Shown: in pieces, positions 36,654 to 49,605 of the stretch | Layout: the number at the start of each line of letters is the position of its first letter | Position numbering within the stretch: the first letter of the stretch is position 1 | Assembly (NCBI GenBank): GCA_964030785.1 | Contig: OZ034968.1 | Location: 30,674,186-30,738,185 of the forward strand | Direction of reading: 5' to 3' | Length of the DNA stretch: 64,000 bases | Source: Siderastrea siderea | Lineage: Eukaryota > Cnidaria > Anthozoa > Scleractinia > Rhizangiidae | Position numbers and translations under genes: made by a program | Notes under the pieces: generated by a model | Database searches by the model: none | The model's input: the letters and a program-made list of their open reading frames with translations, nothing else | Told to the model about the DNA's origin: nothing

Positions 36654-39600
36654 ATGAAAAAGCTTATTATAAAATGCGAAAGCACTACGCACAGTAGCAT
36701 TTCTTGTCATTTGGCTGAAGACAGTCCACGCAAATTTCACGATGTTGGAATCCAACCAGATGGTTTGAAATCTTATGTAGTTTGTTTAACTGCAGCGCTA
36801 TGTAATGTCATAGTGATTGGATATTGTTACAGCTTTGGTGTTCTTTTCCCTCCTCTTCTGAACTACTTTGGTGAAGACAAAGCTTCAACAGGTACCCGTA
36901 AATAATGATATGAATTTTGTTCAGAGATTTCCCGAGCTTAACATGTTTTAGGAATATTTTTCTCTCTTTTACTAATTAATTAATTTTTTCCATGGCAAAC
37001 TGCTTTGGGAAAAACAATCCACTAACATGTACGCCACCTGTTACAAATGTAAATTAACGCAACATAATTTTCAGCAATCGCCATTGAAAGAACTTAATCT
37101 TCAAACAATGCATCGCTCATCAGAGCCGCACAGTTACAACTTACAGCTCTCAAAACTTTCGAAACATTGTAGTGACACTAAGAAACTGAACACAAATGAA
37201 TTACACCAGTTTTTCAAACCTGTTCTCTGTTTCTGAGAACTTGACAAAAAATGATCTGTAAGAATATAACACACCACAACATGTTATTTAGCGATAATAT
37301 GAATACGAAAAAACGTCACGTTATAAATTGCCTTCAAAGTACTATCAGTAGAAAACTCTGGGCAAACCATTAATCTAAATTAAAGTGTTTCAGTCTGGTA
37401 TGTACTTGAAATACCTCCACTTTATAGCTAAAAACGTTATAATTGTTTTTTTACTGGTTAGGTCTCAATTAAAATTAAACATTGCTGGCTGAAATTGCGA
37501 TTTTGAATCCTGGCTTTAAGCTGGATATGAAAGCCATTTATTTGTAACGTCAAGATTATAATCAAATCACATCCTGGCTCAATTTGCTCTTCATTCTTCA
37601 ACCAATGCAAGCAAAAAAAATTTAGAGTCCACCACCTCCAAGAAAGCTAACTGGCACTGTGATATGTTGTTTATTACCACAAATAAACAAAACTACAATA
37701 GGCAATAACTGCCACTGGACGATAATATGCTCCTATATTTGTCTTCGGCCAGTTTTGGGAGAAAGAATCTCTAGGAAATTTGTGAGCCTCAAGGCTGAGA
37801 TGAAGTCCAAAGCCAAGTATACGAATTAAAATTTTGAAACCTGGAGACATTCTTTGGAGGACATCCTCGAATATCCTCTACTTTTAGTTTGAGGATACTT
37901 ACTTGACGTGAAGCTTTTGGACCAATGCCGTGCAAGAGAAGTTCTAACGGATAACGTTAAAAAGATGGTTTATGGTTACGTTTTGACATAGTTACTCGAG
38001 GGACCGGTTATGAAACTTTGCAAGTTTCAAAGGCCTTAACAAAGGTGCTGCAATTTATGTTGAAAGTACTACGACAGTGCACAATCTTTTGTTTTACGTT
38101 TGCAAGCTGTGGCTGAATAACTTAACAGTGACATTCTTATTGGTTAGTTGCTGATGCAAAATTCAAAACCTATTGTTGTTTGTGCACCGTCAAGGCTAAA
38201 AACGGTAACCAAAACATAAAACAAAGGACTTAATTGAACTTCATAACCAGATTCTTTTATTAACTATGGTTTTGATAAAGCTCCTTTGACATGTTCTCTT
38301 CCTCAAAGCCCATGATCCTTTTAGCGAGGTGTTGGTGCTCGCACAAAGGGCAGTGGCCTGTAATGATAACAATGCGTCGATAATTGTAAATGCCGCAGAC
38401 GAATCATTGAATGATGAATATTACGTATTAAGAGAAACTTATTTTTTGCGTGTTCCTTCCACAGCCTGGGTTGGATCATTGCACATGTCAGTCAGCTTTC
38501 TTCTGGGACCAGTGGCCGCTAATCTATGCGACCGTTATGGATGTCGTATTACTGCCATGCTGGGAAGCATAACGTGTGTCCTAGGTCTTTTGTTGACCTC
38601 ACAAGCACCAAGCATCTTTTGCATGTACCTTACCTACAGTGTGATAGTAGGCTTTGGAACCTGTTGTATTTACACCGCAAGTTTCGTCGTTGTTCCTCGA
38701 TACTTTTTAAAAAGGCGCGCCTTGGCGACTGGTGTTGTAAGTTGCGGACCTGCAGGGGGCTCACTCGTGATGGGTCCACTTTTGCAGTTGCTACTGGACA
38801 CTCTCGGGTGGAGGAACACGTTCATAGCGATGGCAGGAATGGCTTCGCTGATCTGCGTACTAGCGCTACTTTATGACCCGCGCACGGCAAAAGAGATTTC
38901 AGCCTCGAGCTCCGATGGAGTAAGAGAAGCACCACAGCATAAAAGCAGTGAAAGTCAATCGTCGTGGTACAGCAACATTTTCACCAACCCAGCTCTCGTC
39001 ATTTGGTCAGTGTCCTGTGCAGTAGCGTTCCTTGGATTATACAACCCACAAGTTCTACTGGTAAACTGTTTTATTACATATATACAGGGATTCATCAAAA
39101 GTATCCACAGGATCTTTAATTTCTGCTTACCTCAATATCTGTTCTGAAGGCTCTCTACCTTTTTTCAACCTGGTTCAAACCTGGACAGACTTCGGGGGGT
39201 ACTCAGAGTAGTCAATCAAACAAGTTAAGCAAATTTACTGGGGGGTTTTTAGATTGTTTCATGGCCTCTTAAAGGGCTGTCTGTGAAAGCTAACATAGAT
39301 TGCCATTCAAGTCGCTCAAATTTTATGGAATGTAATTTTATTCCCATAATTTTCGAGCTGCAGTTGGATTTCCAAAAATGCTATCTTACCTTATTGTGCA
39401 CTCTGGACGACACATTTGTTCCTCCGAAAACAATTTCAATTAATATTACCACGCTTCCCCATGCAAAATGTTAGTTTTTCTTCACAATGAGATCCTGACA
39501 TCTCAGGCAATTTAGGCCTTTCCGAACAGTTATTCCCCCTACAAGACCCGTCGAGTGCCCCTAGCTGAGAATTCCAAAATTTCGGATCTCACCTCGTGTA

Positions 39601-41113
39601 GTCTACATTTCCTTCAGCTGTCAATGGATTCTTTCCAGCTCTTAACTCTTTGATTGCTCGGCACCACAAATGGGGTCAAGCTAAGGATTTCTTGAAAAGC
39701 TATGATGTTGCTTACTGAAACTTTTCTCTCAAACTTTCTGAAACCAGGGAAAATTTATTGCTCTTGAGTTTTGGGGACGAAACGTGCAATGTATCGTTCT
39801 GATTGCGAAAAAAGACCAGCTAAGATTTTCGGAAAGGCAAAAGCAGTTCTAGAATTCGGGCAATAAAGTCGTTTCTTTCCTAAAAATTATCTGCCACTTA
39901 GACATAAGACGTTTATTCCTCAGACTTCACTGACTGTTAAGGGGGAACACTGAAAGGATAAATCAAGTAATAAGTAAAGAAACATCTATTGAACTTTACC
40001 TAACTTAGTTGCATTAACAAAATGTTTATTTTTAGGTCAAGTATGCTGAGCAGCAAGGAGTATCACCTGATAAATCATCCATGTTCTTCTGTTACATGGG
40101 TCTTGCGTCAACCGTAGCAAGAATTCTTATCGGTCGTGTATGTGACTTAAAATGCATCAATGCGCAGGCCATCACTCAAGCAGCTCTTTACATCAACGGC
40201 GCTGCCATATGTCTGCTATCAAGAGCAGACACTTATTACCGTTTACTGGCCTACTCTGTGGTGTTTGGCTTCTGCGATGGATCGTTTGGCAGCACAGTGA
40301 ACATTCAGATCATACGTTCCGTCAAGAGTCACCTCACTTCAAAGGCTCTAGGTTTTTGGCTCGGGGTGACGTCACCAAGTATTGCAGCAGGACCACCTAT
40401 TGCAGGTTAGGGTGGGATATTTTATGGATCCCATAGTTGTCTTGATTTCTTTGTCTACACCGCAAATTTAATCGATCTATTGCCAGCCTTTCAAAACGGG
40501 ACACTTTCTTTGAGAAAAATACAATACCATACTATTAAATTGAGCCCTTTTGGAATTAAGTTGCTGCGACACGAATAATAAGGACAGAAACGTCCCTATA
40601 AGTGGAAAGAGAAAGCTGGCCTTTCCAGTTACTAGCAATAGCTCTCATTTAAGCAGCTAAGATGAATCCAGGGACCAAATTGAATTAAAAGGTAGGATGT
40701 AACGGCTTTTAAGGGTAAAGACTGCCGGTTTGCCTAAAATTATGGCCTACAGTAGGTCGGATTACAGTCTGAGGAGCAGCAAGGCTAACTTGTTACTTTG
40801 GGAATGAAACAGATCCTTGGAATTTTCAGCGCTGCCGGTTTGGTTGACTTTTCATTGAAAAGTATTCATATCAATGATAAAACAAATACATCAACTGCAT
40901 GTTAATTTTTTCTAATTTCTCTTATTTTCAGGGTTTGTTGCTGACCAGATGAATTCTTACATTCCTGCATTCTATGTGTCCGCCACCGTTGTTTTTATTG
41001 GAGCAGCTATGCCTTTCCTTTTATGCTGTCTAAATAAGAAAAAGAGTTCTAATATTCTACAAATGAAATTTTCAACAGGCGCACACCTTACAGAAAGGGA
41101 AACCGTTTTATGA
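36654..41113 (+). CDS. Monocarboxylate transporter-like protein (SLC16, MFS), 4 exons, 461 aa
   Basis: Exons 36654-36891, 38465-39060, 40036-40405 and 40932-41113 join in matching phases 1, 0 and 1 with GT-AG introns. TM1 begins PDGLKSYVV, the MCT N-terminal motif with its usual Trp residues missing; the exon 1-2 junction gives STAWVGSLHMSVSFLLGP. Exon 2 carries YFLKRRALATGVVSCGPAGG, the MCT signature between TM4 and TM5, then GWRNTF and a Ser-rich central loop. Exon 3 has GRVCD in TM8, matching the substrate-linked Arg region, and exon 4 supplies the last helices and a short Lys-rich tail. MCTs move lactate, pyruvate or related monocarboxylates with protons, and other members carry thyroid hormone, aromatic amino acids or creatine; which applies here is unknown. 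The ATG at 36654 is chosen over an in-frame one at 36549 because MCTs start with a cytoplasmic segment. AATAAA at 41203 lies 90 bases after the stop. Confidence 0.88.
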
Positions 41114-41202
41114 TTCAGCAAATGAACTTCATATGTAAAGGTCACATGTAAACTACTTTGGCTCCATTTTGTGTCGAATTTTAGTAGCTTTAATTAGCTT
41201 AC

Positions 41203-41208
41203 AATAAA
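41203..41208 (+). terminator. Poly(A) signal of the MCT-like gene
   Basis: AATAAA, 90 bases downstream of the TGA at 41111-41113. Confidence 0.6.
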
Positions 41209-41620
41209 AAATGTAAAGAGACATTTCATGTCAGGTTTTGTGTCGTGCAAGCAGCAGTATGCGTCAACCTTCGCTCCAGCAGGGTTTTGTCGCCGTGTGT
41301 CATGATTCAAAATGGTCGTGAAAGAGGACGCTAAAAATAGCACATCACGTGAACATTTAAAATTTCCAAGACACTTGTAGATTTAAAGTCCAAGTGATCT
41401 GCTCTATGTCTTCTTTTATCGCCATTTTGAATACCGAGCAAATAAACATTTCGAGTTTTTGTTTTTTTTTTTTGTTTGTTTTTGCCACTGCGTCGAGAGC
41501 AAGCCTGCGGTGGATGCCTTCGTGTTCTCTTCTACGACAAAAATCTTTGCTCTATTACCTCTTTCTACCCAGTTAGATACATTGGGTACTAGCGAAGCAT
41601 TAAGAAAGCCCAACAAAGCT

Positions 41621-41706
41621 GAGGAGTAATGCTGCCCCGGAGTGGCTGCCGATCCAGCGGAAACGTTTCACTGGATCGGTTGCCACTCCTGCGGCGTACT
41701 ACCTCT
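41621..41706. repeat. 86-bp imperfect palindrome
   Basis: The core GGAGTGGC...CCGATCCAG pairs with CTGGATCGG...GCCACTCC (41639-41689). The outer GAGGAGTA...GCTGC pairs with GCGGCGTACTACCTC. It is far more GC-rich than its surroundings. Confidence 0.6.
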
Positions 41707-41709
41707 CAA

Positions 41710-44700
41710 TAGAGGCCACTACTGAGTGGAATGTACTCCTGGTCCTTCCAGGAGAAGCCAGGTTAAATTTCGTCTCTATGGTCACCTGTTGCCCTCGTGT
41801 CACTTAACCTTACCTGGAAACCAAACACTTGGAAACGAATTTATATCACGTTCTTGGTAAAATATAGACTGCGAGCAGTCTCTCTTTTGCTCTAAAGACC
41901 CTGCCGGAGGAGCGGCGAGAAAGTGAGTGCGATATTTGAGCCGCGAGTAGCGTGGGCGGGAGAGCGAGAGAGCGAAGATAAAATACTTTGTTGAAGATGA
42001 CACTGCGTAGTGCATTGTACGTTTGGCAAGCGATCAGTAGCGATCAGCAGAGACAAAAGAACAACAGGGTTGATAGTGTATGTTTTTTCAAAAAGTTGAA
42101 GTTGCGAAAGAAAACTTTTTATTTCTGAAAGCAATACGAAAAAAAAAAATTCTCGCTTGCGAATTAAAAGATTAGAAAACAGATTGCTTTTAGTCAAATG
42201 CATGCAAAGCGACATGATTGTTTTTTAATTAAGTATACTTAAGTAAATGCACATTGTGTCTTTCTTAATGATACCATTGATGATACTGAGGTATCTCAAC
42301 AACTCTAAACCCAGATCATGAAATTTTGCGTGGCCGCTGACAGTAATCCTAATCAGTTCGCGACCTTTTCTGTTTATCACGCATTTACTACGTAGACGTG
42401 CAAAATGTGCACGACATTTTGTAACACCGTCCGAGATCTTGGCAAATTTGACTCCCACCTAAAGTCCACGTAAAATGAATGTGGGTGTTTACTCGAGTGC
42501 TAAATCAGATAACTGTTAAAGAACTTCGTCCCATATATGAGCACAACACCACATACAAACAATAAATCACAATCCTGAAAGCTGCAAGAAAAAGGCGACG
42601 CTGCATTTGGTCAAAACGAATTTTGATAGGAACGTATCTTTTTCACAAGTCTTGCACTCGATCTCTCAGTCGAGAGACTGGACTCAGAATTGGCAAACTG
42701 TTGGTTTGCCTTTTTGCACGTTGTGTCAAGATGTTGTAATTTACCGTGATAATTATTGCAATACACCTATACTAAATATAAAAAGCAAAAACAGTGATGT
42801 TTATCTTAAAACCACGCCTCGATAAAAGAAAGAAGATTTTGTTCTTTCAAGCGTACGTCACATCCTTTAAATAGCTTGTCACACTGAATTCGTGTTAGCT
42901 GAACTATGTAGAACACTCCGCCGTTTGTATGTGCGACCCTTCTTCTTCCTTTTCTTTCTATCACACAATCGTTATCTTAGCCGATTATAGAAAAGAAAAT
43001 AAGCGTATTCCAAAATTGTTTCTCAGATTGTGGCGAAGGGTATCTATGTACGTAGTTTCTGCCTCTCCCTTCATCCTTTAAAGTGTGCTAAACACTAATT
43101 GTTGACACAAGTCTTTCACGATTGTCAATCGTGTCTCGTATTGCAGCGCTGGAGCACACCTCCTTTAACTGAGGGTTTGGAAAGAATAAAGAATCTGACG
43201 GTGACCGAAACTTTTTACTAAACTTTTTTTCTTCTTAGTGGCCAATAAATTTTGTTTTTACGCCTTCCTCAATCCACACAGAATTGGTGTATCAGGACAA
43301 AGTTTGTATTTCTATTTTCTTGGCATTTGCCGTTCAGTAAAGCATTTGCCTTGTACTCTTACAAACCAGGATGTAAGAGTCACGAGTTCCAAATTTTCTG
43401 TTAATCAGAGAAAGAGTGACGCCTCTTGACCTTTTATCACTGTCATAATAGTCTGCCTTAAGGCAAGTGCTATGACACAAAACATGTCGTTACCAAGTGT
43501 TGCGATGCAAGGACATCTCATTACCAAGCTGCCGTTGATCATCACAGCATCTCTTCATATTGATTTATTCTAATGACTTGTTAGTTCGATTTATTTTAAT
43601 GACTTGTGAGCCTAAAATAGTGCTCTTTACCACATATTTTACATCAGTGACCTTTGAGTGGTGTTAATTATATTAAAGTATGTTTCATTTTGTCGGAATA
43701 TTGCAAATATTTTTCACATATCCCTTGAACAACAACTGAAACAATAGCTTCAGACAGTTTCTGCTTACTCACTTAGGTTTATTCGCCGCTTATTATGTAA
43801 GCATGAAGATATTTCCCAGTTCTGGTTCAACCATCGTTGTTTTTTGTCCTTTCGAAGGTCCTTTTGGGAAATTGCCACAGTCTCTCAATTGTCCCGGGAG
43901 CCATGAATGGAAAATTTTTCTTCGAGAACCTCTCCACGCGACTAAACTCACAAAAAAGAGGTTGCTTTTTAGTGAACACATTGGAAGTCCATAAAAGTCA
44001 ATGATGGTCACTTCGGAAACGAATATTTCGCATACCATTAAAACTGAATGCCAAGAAAATTTGTGGATTTAGCACTATACCTTGAGGCTATTCATAACCA
44101 GGAACGTTCGTGTGTTAAGTCACGTCAGCAAGTTCTACATGTAGATCAGTCATTACCCTGAGCCATAGAATTCTTAGCACTCAACAAACAAGTTGACGTA
44201 ATATTTTACCAATCCTCGATAATTGACATCTAAATTTAGAACATAAAGAAATCGTTGGAAGGCAGTCTTCACATTCAAATATCATTGAGTGGAAACAGTC
44301 CTGTTTCCTGAGTATTATAATTCACAAATTCTTGTTTTTAGTTCTCCTTACGTACACTTAAAGCGAAAACGAATTTGATTTGACTTAATCGTTTTAAAAC
44401 TGATATATCATGCATGCTGTCTTTCCCTTTGAATTTTCAAAATTGTTTAGAAACAGCGATGTGAATTACGGTATAAAGATTTGGTTACTGACGTGTTTTA
44501 TCTCCTGTTTTCAAATGATCTCCTCTGATTCAACTATAATAGGCAGGTAGATAAGGCCAGAGTTTAAACTGGATCTAATGGGAGTGCCTAAAGTGCAGAC
44601 GTGACAAAATATAAACGAAGTGAACAAACAAACAGCACAACTGAAAAGTACTGCAGAGTCAGAATCACTACACAACATGACGAAGGTGTGGCTTTGAACA

Positions 44701-45290
44701 GGAACAGGCTTTGAAAAAGGTTTGAAAGACGTCTAATCTTATAATACAACGTCTAATCTTATAATACACGAAGAGATGCTCTAGGGTAGCACGTTGTTTG
44801 TAGCTTTTGTGATACAATACGCCTGAGCGACACGACACAACGTAGGGGAACCTTGATGAGGGGTGACCGACGCGTCGAAAGAAAGCGCCAATTTCAAAGA
44901 AGACCCACTACAAACCTTTATATCCTGAAATGGAAAACAAATGTTTAGAAAGAAATTATCTCAGTTTACTCGGCCTGTCCGAAAACTCACGAATTTACAA
45001 ATTTGCAATCATTCAACTATTACAATAACTTTATTATTTCTAAAAACGGGGATGCAGGAAAACCCACTATAAACGTTAACTTCCTGAAATGCAAAATAAA
45101 TATTTTACATCTTGCTGTGTGGCCTCTTTGATCTTGCCTGCATCTGTGTAATTGCATTTCCCATTACGACATTAAAACTTACATCATCGGAATTTGAAAA
45201 CCATTCTAGACTTTTCTCCTTTTTTGTTTGTTTTTCTTTTTTTAAACAAATGTATACTTTATCACGTAAACGTGTGGAAGGGGCTACGAT
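41710..45290. other. Intergenic, no gene seen
   Basis: AT-rich DNA with a direct repeat ACGTCTAATCTTATAATAC near 44730 and 44750. The stretch 44930-45060 resembles the left end of the duplication units (CATTCAACTATTACAATAAC) and may be a third, truncated copy. No gene supported. Confidence 0.4.
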
Positions 45291-46279
45291 GTTGAAACCG
45301 TAACTGATACATTCTGTCACGCATATTGTATCAAAAAATAACATTCTTGGCTTTTTGGAAAGAAAGTATCTTACCCGTGCGAAAAATCACATATTTACAA
45401 ATGTCGCAACCATTTATTTATATCCGGGTACAGGACAATTTAAGTACCGGCTGAGAGTACTTAAGGTAACTAATTTTTTCTCTACAACACGAAAACAAAA
45501 GAAAATGGTTGGCATGCATTTTTAATAATATTTTGTTTTGGAAGAAAAACAGGATGCTTTGACAGACCGGTCCTCCAGAATTTTACATGCACAAGTACAG
45601 TTTCTAGACCAGAAATGCGTTACTTCACCCCTTAGTGCAAAGGTTACTACGCTTCTGTTTCCCACATGTATTTATGACTGTGCAGTTTTGTTTCTGAAAA
45701 AAAAAATGAAGAGGTTTGTGTCGAAGTTCAACATGATCTAGCTTGACTGTTTTTAAGGATCTCTCAAATTAAGAAACTATCACAATACATACTATACAGA
45801 AAGTTGCCAATGCATTAAAAATATTACAACCACGTTAATTAATTGACTCAAGGTTTGAATGTAGGAGTGAGGGGCTAGTAAGAACAACATTCATCGGGGA
45901 ATACGAGGGCACAGCTCACCGAGAAATCAACTGACGTCACGGTAGCCCATCGACTATTCCCGCACTCGCGCCTACTCTAACATTCTTACATGACCTCCAG
46001 ATCCTAATATGTAATAACTGTTAAAAAAGTGTAAATCCGTGCAAAACCAAAATCTGTTATTGATTTCCCAAAACGACCTTAATCCCCAGAAAGCGCTTCG
46101 TACATTAACTGAGGATGTGGGTCTAATTTGAGGTATGAAAGTACTTACGAGCCACGCGTGTCCAAAATACCGAATTCCGTCACGCCTCTTCGAATCATCT
46201 GATTGAGCTCTCACGAAATACCCAAATTCGTCTCGGAAATGGCTGGGTGGGAGTCCGATTTTACGAAGATCTCCGATTG

Positions 46280-46287
46280 TATAAAAG
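46280..46287 (+). promoter_or_regulatory. TATA box of the unit 1 plus-strand peptide gene
   Basis: TATAAAAG lies 106 bases upstream of the ATG in exon 1 (46386). The equivalent site in unit 2 reads CATAAATTAAAG. Confidence 0.6.
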
Positions 46288-46385
46288 AACGATGGATGTG
46301 CCGTATTAGCAGCAAAGTTTGTCAGACAGACAAGAAACAAGTTCAAGAACTGAATAGGAGAAAAGGAGCTACTCAAAACTGAGCA

Positions 46386-47225
46386 ATGAATAAGGTAGAG
46401 GTTTTTATCTGATACAGTCGTGTTAGTTTAATTTCATCGGTGAGTCTATCGGTTCTGACAATACAGTGGTGCGAAAAATAGCTAAGTGCTCTTTGTCAAG
46501 AACTCGTTATCGCTATTTGTGTCACGACTGGTGTCATTAGATGTTCTTTTCAGCGTTTTTAGCATATTTACTTTTCGATAATCGAAGAATTCTGTTATTC
46601 TGACACTTGCGATAAGGCAAAAAACTTCACAAGATGAAACAACTTTCTAGCCCAGATTTGGCCAACAACATAACTCTTTGAATGGTTAGATAATGGATGG
46701 TGATTGCCTGACATTTTTAAATTTGACAGCGTATTCATTTCAAAATTTGGCGTTCTTGTAACATAAAATCATTTTTGCAGTTGATGGAGTTTATGAAGTG
46801 TCTTGCTACAAAAACTGTTCGAGATGAAGTTTTCTTGCATTTATTTGTCTGTTGAAAATGTATTCTTATTTCCCACAATCTTTACAAAACAACATAGGTT
46901 TCAAGTTGTGTACACCAACAACCCATACAATGCTAAGTAGATATACTGAGTGCCCGCTGTGAACATTGTTCTCGTCAACTGTGCGCGTTTATTTCAGATT
47001 ACGTTACTAAAGACCGTCACCATGGTTTTGTGCCTCACTCTGATGTTCAGCATCAACAATGACGTCGACGCTTACGTCATCAGAGGTATCTTCAAGTGCT
47101 TCGAAGCCTGTGAGAATAGATACTGGGACTGTGTAGTATTTTGCGACATGAAAAGTGGAAGGCTCTGTGAAAGAAGATGCGAAGGGATGTTCTACTACTG
47201 TATGGCAGATTGTCCGCCATATTAA
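46386..47225 (+). CDS. Secreted 78-aa four-CX3C cysteine-rich peptide (unit 1, plus strand; intact)
   Basis: Exon 1 (46386-46394) encodes only Met-Asn-Lys and ends AAG/GTAGAG in phase 0. Exon 2 (46998-47225) continues in frame after ATTTCAG and supplies the hydrophobic signal sequence, ending near NNDVDA. An internal ATG at 47022 with context CACCATGG is an alternative start. The mature part of about 50 residues has eight cysteines at residues 37, 41, 48, 52, 60, 64, 71 and 75: x3, x6, x3, x7, x3, x6, x3, ending Cys-Pro-Pro-Tyr. Pairs of CX3C usually mark helical hairpins tied by two disulfides, as in alpha-hairpinin peptides; here two such hairpins would lie in tandem. The function is unknown: toxin, antimicrobial or signalling peptide. 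It faces the minus-strand member at 49.3 kb. AATAAA lies at 47710. Confidence 0.75.
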
Positions 47226-47709
47226 GACGAACACTGGAGACTTCTGACCAATAACCCTTGTTTTGAACATTCAATGACAACCGCATTCGTGGTCTTCTCC
47301 GCGTTCAACTTTGCAGAAGGAAACACTTACTAAATGTTTTTTTTTTTTTTTTTTACATAAGATATTATGAGATGTCAAATATCGTATCTGAGAGGAAAAA
47401 TCCTCAATGTAAATATACGTTTTTGGGTAATAATATTTGTATTTACAGTGTAATTTACTGGCGGATAGAGATGTTGAGAAAAGTGCTTCTTGAGCTTTAT
47501 TTCATATCCTGTGAAGTTCAATTGAAATTTCTATGCAATGTTATAAATGAAGATAGGTTTGTTATAACCTTTGATTTCAATCATGATAAACACGTTAACT
47601 CTAATGTCATTTATTTATCTAATGTTGTTCGTATTCAAAGGCAAATGTTTAATTTGCTACATGATTATCGCATGAAAATAATTATTATTTAAAATTCCAG
47701 TTTGAAGAA

Positions 47710-47715
47710 AATAAA
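47710..47715 (+). terminator. Poly(A) signal of the unit 1 plus-strand peptide gene
   Basis: AATAAA followed by CATTTATCCACC; the same signal and context recur in unit 2 at 54368. Confidence 0.5.
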
Positions 47716-48997
47716 CATTTATCCACCGTACCTTTTTGTTTGTCTTGAAGTTTTGACTGATCAACAGAGATTTGTTGACGTCCATCAGGGGTGATACATT
47801 ACCGACTTCATTTTGTACGTAAATGTAAAATATGACAAAAATTCTTATGCCAAAACTTCTGCTTTCTCATTTGACCTTTTCAAAATTGTCTGGCACTATT
47901 TTTAGCCTGTCGATACCGGCCCAAATTTGAAGTAGTCAGTCTGGCATTCTTTTTCATTACCTGGGCGAGACTTACATCCTGTTATATGTTCTGTTAACAA
48001 ATGGCTGCTTGCGGTATGTGAGGATGTTCGCTGTTTGAAAGATTGACCCCTTGATTTAAACCGCTGTCGTTTAAGGGCAGACAGAACTCAAATTTAATTT
48101 AAATTGTCGGGAAGTACGGCTTATAACTCTGAAAATTCATTTGCTCGAGACGTCTGCTCGAAGGCTACCCGTTTGAGACTACAAAAAGATGTATTGCATT
48201 CACCATGTAAGACTAGGAAATGAAAAGCCTGTGGTATGTCGCCATCCCCATAGAGGACAGCTCCCCCCGGAATTACCAGACAGCAAAAATAGCGTGACGT
48301 AAGCTGCCAAAGCAACGTGAACAGGTGACACGGTGCCGGAGGAAGCAGATATGCAGGATAAGTAAAATTGTTTGAAGTGTTTATAAGATGATTTGGGATA
48401 GAGTGGTTCATAATGTTTGAAGTTTATGTGTTTATGTTTGTTTGATTGTTAGTTTTTGTTAGGACAAAAAGGAACGATGGCACCTTACTCCCCGACAAAT
48501 CACTATTCTAACACCAACTACAGAGACTGTAAATCGCAGTTTTTACCCAAGGTCATGGAACACTCCTTTGAAGGCAACTTAATGCAATTACGCAATGGAA
48601 ATATTTTTAAACGTTTTATTGTCTAAAATTATAGCCTGAAACTGACTGATAAAAGATACACCTCAACTCAGTGGAAAGCGTTTATTTCATCACGTAATAG
48701 AACAGATTTCATTGCGTAAAATACGTTTTTTGAACAAACTTATAGTCTGGAAATTTGAATTACAATTTTCTTCGTCTACGAGATGGCACACTTGTTTAAA
48801 ACATTTTTCAAAGTAGCAAACCAACAAAACACTGTAGACAAAAAATTGCATTTCTTAGTTTATAAAGAGTTTTCAACATAGTCAAAAGTCATAACTGAAG
48901 GTCGAAATATGTTTTATAAACTGAGAAATGTCGTTTTACATGTAACAGTTTTCAAAGTAATAGTTAATCTACCGATATTTGGTGAATGTAAACTTGA

Positions 48998-49351
48998 TTA
49001 AATGAAACAGGGAACATATATTGTTGGTAAATGATGAAGCGTCAACAGCGAATGTTGTTGTATAGCAGCATTTCTCTTACACAAAAGCTGCGTTGTGTAT
49101 GATGAACAAGTTGTCCAATAGCTCATCTTGTTCAGGGGATATTCCATGAGACAGTCTGAAAATGGACTCGTACAAAGCTCCTCGCATTCCTGACTCACTG
49201 GTAACGAGCATGAGTAGTGGCATCTGTCGTATTTGAGGAGGCATTTTTCAAAACAGACATTGAGGGCTCCATTGGTTCTGATAACTGAACTGTTGGCTTG
49301 GTTTGTCAGTACCACAAAACACATAATGACGGCGGCTACAGCGGAATTCAT
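48998..49351 (-). CDS. Four-CX3C peptide relative (unit 1, minus strand; last Cys and stop lost)
   Basis: The coding exon begins ATG right after a splice acceptor (TTCTTCTGTTAG on the minus strand). A non-coding first exon probably ends at CAAG/GTGAAG (49505). The signal peptide is MNSAVAAVIMCFVVLTNQAN. Seven of eight family cysteines keep the spacing x3, x6, x3, x7, x3, x6. Compared with its partner at 57892-58116, the eighth Cys codon TGT has become TAT, and the stop TAG four codons later has become AAG. The frame therefore reads on for 43 further codons with three new cysteines. The product is 117 aa, against 74 in the partner. It may be a decaying copy or a newly lengthened protein. TTTATT at 48681 gives a minus-strand AATAAA. 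Confidence 0.62.
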   Translation of the reverse strand: MNSAVAAVIMCFVVLTNQANSSVIRTNGALNVCFEKCLLKYDRCHYSCSLPVSQECEELCTSPFSDCLMEYPLNKMSYWTTCSSYTTQLLCKRNAAIQQHSLLTLHHLPTIYVPCFI

Positions 49352-49597
49352 CTAACAGAAGAAAGTGAAAAAGATTTTGTCACTTACAACATTAAGGCCA
49401 TCGTGAAATACTTAGGCTTGGTTGTGAAGCCCGACAAATCATTGTCACATGTGTTTGTCAACTGTCGTTGTTGTTGTTGTTGTTTGTTTGTTTTTTAACT
49501 TCACCTTGCTCCCGCCCCCTTGTTCTTAAATTAAAAAAAAGCCTCGTGCTACAAAACTCTAATGGCATTTTCGGATTGCCTGAACCCTCAGAGATCA

Positions 49598-49605
49598 TAT
49601 TTATA
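49598..49605 (-). promoter_or_regulatory. TATA box of the unit 1 minus-strand peptide gene
   Basis: TATAAATA on the minus strand, about 95 bases upstream of the proposed CAAG/GTGAAG donor. Unit 2 has TATATAAG at the equivalent place (58431). Confidence 0.5.
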
